Assembly (NCBI RefSeq): GCF_947502895.1
Contig: NZ_CANNBM010000003.1
Location: 363,982-427,981, forward strand
Length of the DNA: 64,000 nucleotides
Reading direction: 5' to 3'
Origin: an uncultured Sulfitobacter sp.
GTDB taxonomy: Bacteria; Pseudomonadota; Alphaproteobacteria; Rhodobacterales; Rhodobacteraceae
Shown here: piece by piece, positions 62,401-64,000 of the stretch
Position numbering within the stretch: the first letter of the stretch is position 1
Layout: each line of letters starts with the position of its first letter
Translations under genes and position numbers: made by a program
Notes under the pieces: model-generated
Told to the model about the DNA's origin: nothing
Seen by the model: only the letters and a program-made list of their open reading frames with translations
Databases searched by the model: none

Positions 62401-63257
62401 TTGGTCTTAAGGAGATCGCGAAACGGGTCCGAAAGGCCCGCCTGAGAGAGAAACTCGAGTTTCAGGAAGAAGCGCTTCCGGTCGGAGAAGCTTTCATCGC
62501 CATCGATTTCCTTAATGACTCCGCCAATGCCGCCCGCGTCGACGGCATCGCTCCATCGCGAAACTTTGGCAGTAACTTCGACGGCATTGAGAGGCTCGGC
62601 GCCGACCATGGCGCCAGACACGAATCCGGCGTCACCCACCGACATGAGTAAGTCCAACGACTCCTGCCGCTGGGGCGGAAAAAAGCCGGAATCGAGCGTG
62701 ACGTAGACGGCATTGGCGCGGCAAAGCGCGTCGATCTCCGTCAGAAGCTGATGGAGATGCGCTGCACGCACGGTTTCCTCGAGCGGGCTACCGTTTGGCA
62801 TGTGCGTGGTGACCATACGATATCGGCCGGCCTCGACGACAATAATGGCGGTCTTCGCGGGCGCCGCCGAGAGCACGCGGACTAGCGCATCACCGTCATA
62901 GCTCTCCATGAAATGGGGGGACAGGAAACCAAACGCATCGTCGCGTTGCTCGGCGGTGGCTGTGCCCTCCGATATCTTGGCCAGAGTTGCATCAACACCG
63001 GCCCGTAACTGCTGTAGGGTGTTCGCCTGTCCTTTCGCGGCCACAGGCGGAAAAACGATCCAGATTTGGTCCGCCAGACGACCACCATTATTATCGCCCC
63101 GGATCGAAAAGTAGGTGGCGAGCTCGCCGAGCCGAGCGAGTTCCTTGTCGGATCCGACAGCGAGAAGATCTGAATGGCCCCATTGCATAGCTCCTTGCCC
63201 CATAAAGGTCATCCAAGTGTACTCTTCGCTGGCGGGCGAGACTGATTGTTCCGTCAT
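59445..63257 (-). CDS. Large CHAT-domain protease with helical repeats
   Basis: A 1270-residue protein. The C-terminal about 250 residues are a CHAT (caspase-like) domain: AIIGAHGGLTEV gives the catalytic His (about 1134), ILFVCSGGRID the catalytic Cys (about 1175), then GSAAVIGPAWPIPFFVARPWLKGFL and AMSLYGDPFI close the fold. The central 700 residues are helical with TPR-like pairs (ALAIARLSETADIDDFAETL and similar). The first 230 residues are an unrecognised alpha/beta domain. No gasdermin or CRISPR partner is adjacent. The gene is GC-rich (39 of 60 in the sample at 60001), unlike the recombinase module. Cytoplasmic by lack of signals; a defence role is inferred. Confidence 0.85.
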   Translation of the reverse strand: MTEQSVSPASEEYTWMTFMGQGAMQWGHSDLLAVGSDKELARLGELATYFSIRGDNNGGRLADQIWIVFPPVAAKGQANTLQQLRAGVDATLAKISEGTATAEQRDDAFGFLSPHFMESYDGDALVRVLSAAPAKTAIIVVEAGRYRMVTTHMPNGSPLEETVRAAHLHQLLTEIDALCRANAVYVTLDSGFFPPQRQESLDLLMSVGDAGFVSGAMVGAEPLNAVEVTAKVSRWSDAVDAGGIGGVIKEIDGDESFSDRKRFFLKLEFLSQAGLSDPFRDLLKTKPDMLVELPVQQALAIARLSETADIDDFAETLITKALPDIRDREDFAQALDTALRLRGQRLQSAVLDAFRRHHPNAPMLQRLDVVAAAREGDFDRAVTILASMSDGDYDEEARFYRLLADGTRVDGWNPYTVHATIADELPDLVSDAGVKIALQLELAGRLDDSFGFLLGRSADVSSQELLLLIRLASTALQAETLLSTDPIIEQIMDRSIAFLAASPSDGRVRTQLAKLLGPTETGTRGTAMLVTALMKRSVAMPPIDPRPKIADRPPVIPAEQTRAPLERIWKWLAEQGQGMWLVGQEILPAELLDVSADALIGSILMQADYAGNRIAEAGDLELLNMYLAAANAIAPLAKQPDEDLNIARTVGSKLAVAGKGQAARDIAEFIVTNSGYRPERHRIALFSFADIYARVGMRIEAMVAMAAALETRGMATWDEIWFETNLLFRLLRDAGMANLAIPLLYRSQEALDQLGIKERDGFRLETMALQAKTTVFSRDGGSDADLIELFDAAAANAAEVMDRSDEMLPIAMILNTLVHFGNTRIPEQVASAEALLQKIVIALPPEQRPMIKASGRFPTLADIVDVARGLDNARYAVDAGYDLRHLRVMTRTLVGNALADVDPNALTYVVEASADRAIELRAADGRLFEVERLLTRADAPYEAAIALSRSDAAIVGMALFDNQLATVEFENGDISDITIEPEGTFSVGALDRWSERFPKDYALDSVSEAEMRESVAALGVTKLPKRSIIVADGRLQRLPANLLTIDGASVGFSHAIGVTPSLEWLTASRQLDRKGNGSARMWIPVPSAGEGPGPLAMMADEVAPILAEHGVDLERGKQPSPGFADADVAIIGAHGGLTEVNRYFRSMSDDGHGVTEIAQIAEVTRKARLTILFVCSGGRIDPHPETGMAIGLAKQILARGSAAVIGPAWPIPFFVARPWLKGFLNAWQEGMMVLDACHAANRCVSDITSWDPKRALAMSLYGDPFIRKDA

Positions 63258-63521
63258 TTCAAACTTCTATCCGATTGGCGCGGGGGATCGATCATGTATT
63301 AACCTGATCGATTGCGAGCTGCAAATCTACCCTTTGGTCTCAAAACTTGCAGCACGAAAAAGCGGTTACTTTCGGGACTGGACCATTACCCAGTGAAAGA
63401 CCTCGAAAGGGCGTGGAGCTGATGTTCGAACTTGCCTAAGCGCTAGTCAGTTTTTGTCTCGGAGGCGCTGCGCCTGAAAGGCCGCCTTCGGGGTGTGAAC
63501 TGAGTTCGGCAACACGTATGG
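63258..63521. other. Intergenic region upstream of the CHAT gene
   Basis: About 260 bases with no gene. The first 60 bases before the CHAT start should contain its promoter. CTGCGCCTGAAAGG and GGCCGCCTTCGGGG near 63465-63500 form short GC-rich inverted repeats. I see nothing else to support a feature. Confidence 0.3.
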
Positions 63522-63716
63522 TTGGAGCGTTCGTCATCCTGCCTCTACCTTCTGGTGGAAGGTGACGACAAACAGATTTTTCATATTGAGGTCACGCGGG
63601 CGAACAGACCTGTTTATGTGATTTTAGAAGATGAGGAGGAGCTCTTCGTTCACAAAGAAGGATCATCACAGCCTTTCGCGTGCGGTAGAGCATACTGGAA
63701 CACGAGACGGTTCTGA
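63522..63716 (+). pseudogene. Remnant of an AlbA_2/Schlafen-type ATP-binding protein
   Basis: A 64-codon frame whose product contains KQIFHIEVTRANRPVYVIL and EEELFVHKEGSSQPF. This resembles the strand pair near the end of AlbA_2-type (Schlafen-like) proteins, where a V-E-V-x-x-S-x-x-P-V-Y/F-V segment is followed by E-x-F-Y-V-R-x-G-x-S-S. No start, no N-terminal domain and no ribosome site are present. It is best read as a gene fragment; the family call is tentative. Confidence 0.35.
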
Positions 63717-63923
63717 GATCAAATCGAGAGCCTTGAACAATGCACAGCCCACGAAAGGAAACCCAACCTGGCGGGACCGTCACTCGGTGACATGATCGTC
63801 ATCGCAACGTGGGAAGGCGACTATTTCGACGTTGGGGAATGTGCGGTATTGGAGTAACGCCCATGGAATGCCGCTAGCGACACCAAAACGAACCCCGATT
63901 TGCCTGTCCATGCTTAGAACATA

Positions 63924-64000
63924 AGTGGCAGGCAACAGTGGCAGGCAACAGTGGCAGGCAACAGTGGCAGGCAACAGTGGCAGGCAACAGTGGCAGGCAA
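63924..64000. repeat. Perfect 13-base tandem repeat running off the window
   Basis: AGTGGCAGGCAAC is repeated head to tail from 63924, five full copies and twelve bases of a sixth, with no mismatches. It continues past the window end, so the total copy number is unknown. A 13-base unit is not a multiple of three, so it is unlikely to be coding in a single frame. Confidence 0.95.

Noticed and set aside
63924..64000. Tandem repeat as coding repeat
   Set aside because: The unit of 13 bases shifts frame at every copy, and no ribosome site or supported gene includes it.

Overview
The window looks like chromosomal DNA from a marine alphaproteobacterium of the Roseobacter group (Rhodobacterales). 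The evidence is the murE-ftsI-ftsL-rsmH-mraZ order, a DUF1127 gene followed by CcsR-type (cuckoo) small RNA hairpins, a full-length pyruvate carboxylase, a TRAP transporter and the split hisB-hisH / hisA-hisF-hisE layout. This assignment is inferred from gene content; no search was run.

Positions 1 to about 30.6 kb are core genome. From the left, on the minus strand, come the division and cell-wall genes: murE (3' end outside the window), ftsI, ftsL, rsmH, mraZ. A 775-base upstream region carries three clusters of GGG repeats at 10-base spacing that look like MraZ operators. Then come a membrane protein, the Fe-S carrier ATPase apbC/mrp, a small-RNA locus (two hairpins, a DUF1127 gene, four more hairpins, nearly all with CCTCCC loops), a YozG-like repressor with a DUF2975 membrane partner, a secreted protein, a UvrD-type helicase, an FMN-dependent 2-hydroxy acid dehydrogenase, a lipoprotein, pyc, a MAPEG protein and tRNA-Gly(GCC). 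Next is a D-amino-acid cluster (DadA-like oxidase, DctPQM TRAP transporter, Asp/Glu racemase-like protein). The histidine genes, a CoA-binding protein, a zinc-ribbon protein, rlmB and tRNA-Tyr(GTA) follow.

From the 3' end of tRNA-Tyr to the window end (30.6-64.0 kb) the sequence is an integrated island. It begins with a tyrosine integrase and excisionase and carries: an unrecognised coiled-coil protein; an McrB/McrC restriction pair whose McrB has an N-terminal winged-helix and EVE-like reader; a five-gene minus-strand operon (DUF6634-like protein, calcineurin-type phosphoesterase, DnaQ-like protein with altered catalytic residues, PPP-type phosphatase, GIY-YIG-like protein); an AT-rich stretch with about eleven TGTTAC/GTAACA elements; a decayed WYL regulator; a complete type I BREX operon (brxA, brxB, brxC, pglX, pglZ, brxL); a second mobile module of two tyrosine recombinases plus a helix-turn-helix protein; and a 1270-residue protein ending in a CHAT protease domain. 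The window closes in a perfect 13-base tandem repeat. No second copy of the tRNA-Tyr end was seen, so the right border of the island probably lies outside.

The points most worth attention are the BrxL whose C-terminus looks like the MITD1 phospholipase-D-like domain instead of a Lon protease, the low-GC block inside pglX that suggests a swapped specificity domain, the lost BREX regulator together with the TGTTAC array, the unexplained phosphoesterase/exonuclease operon and the orphan CHAT protein.
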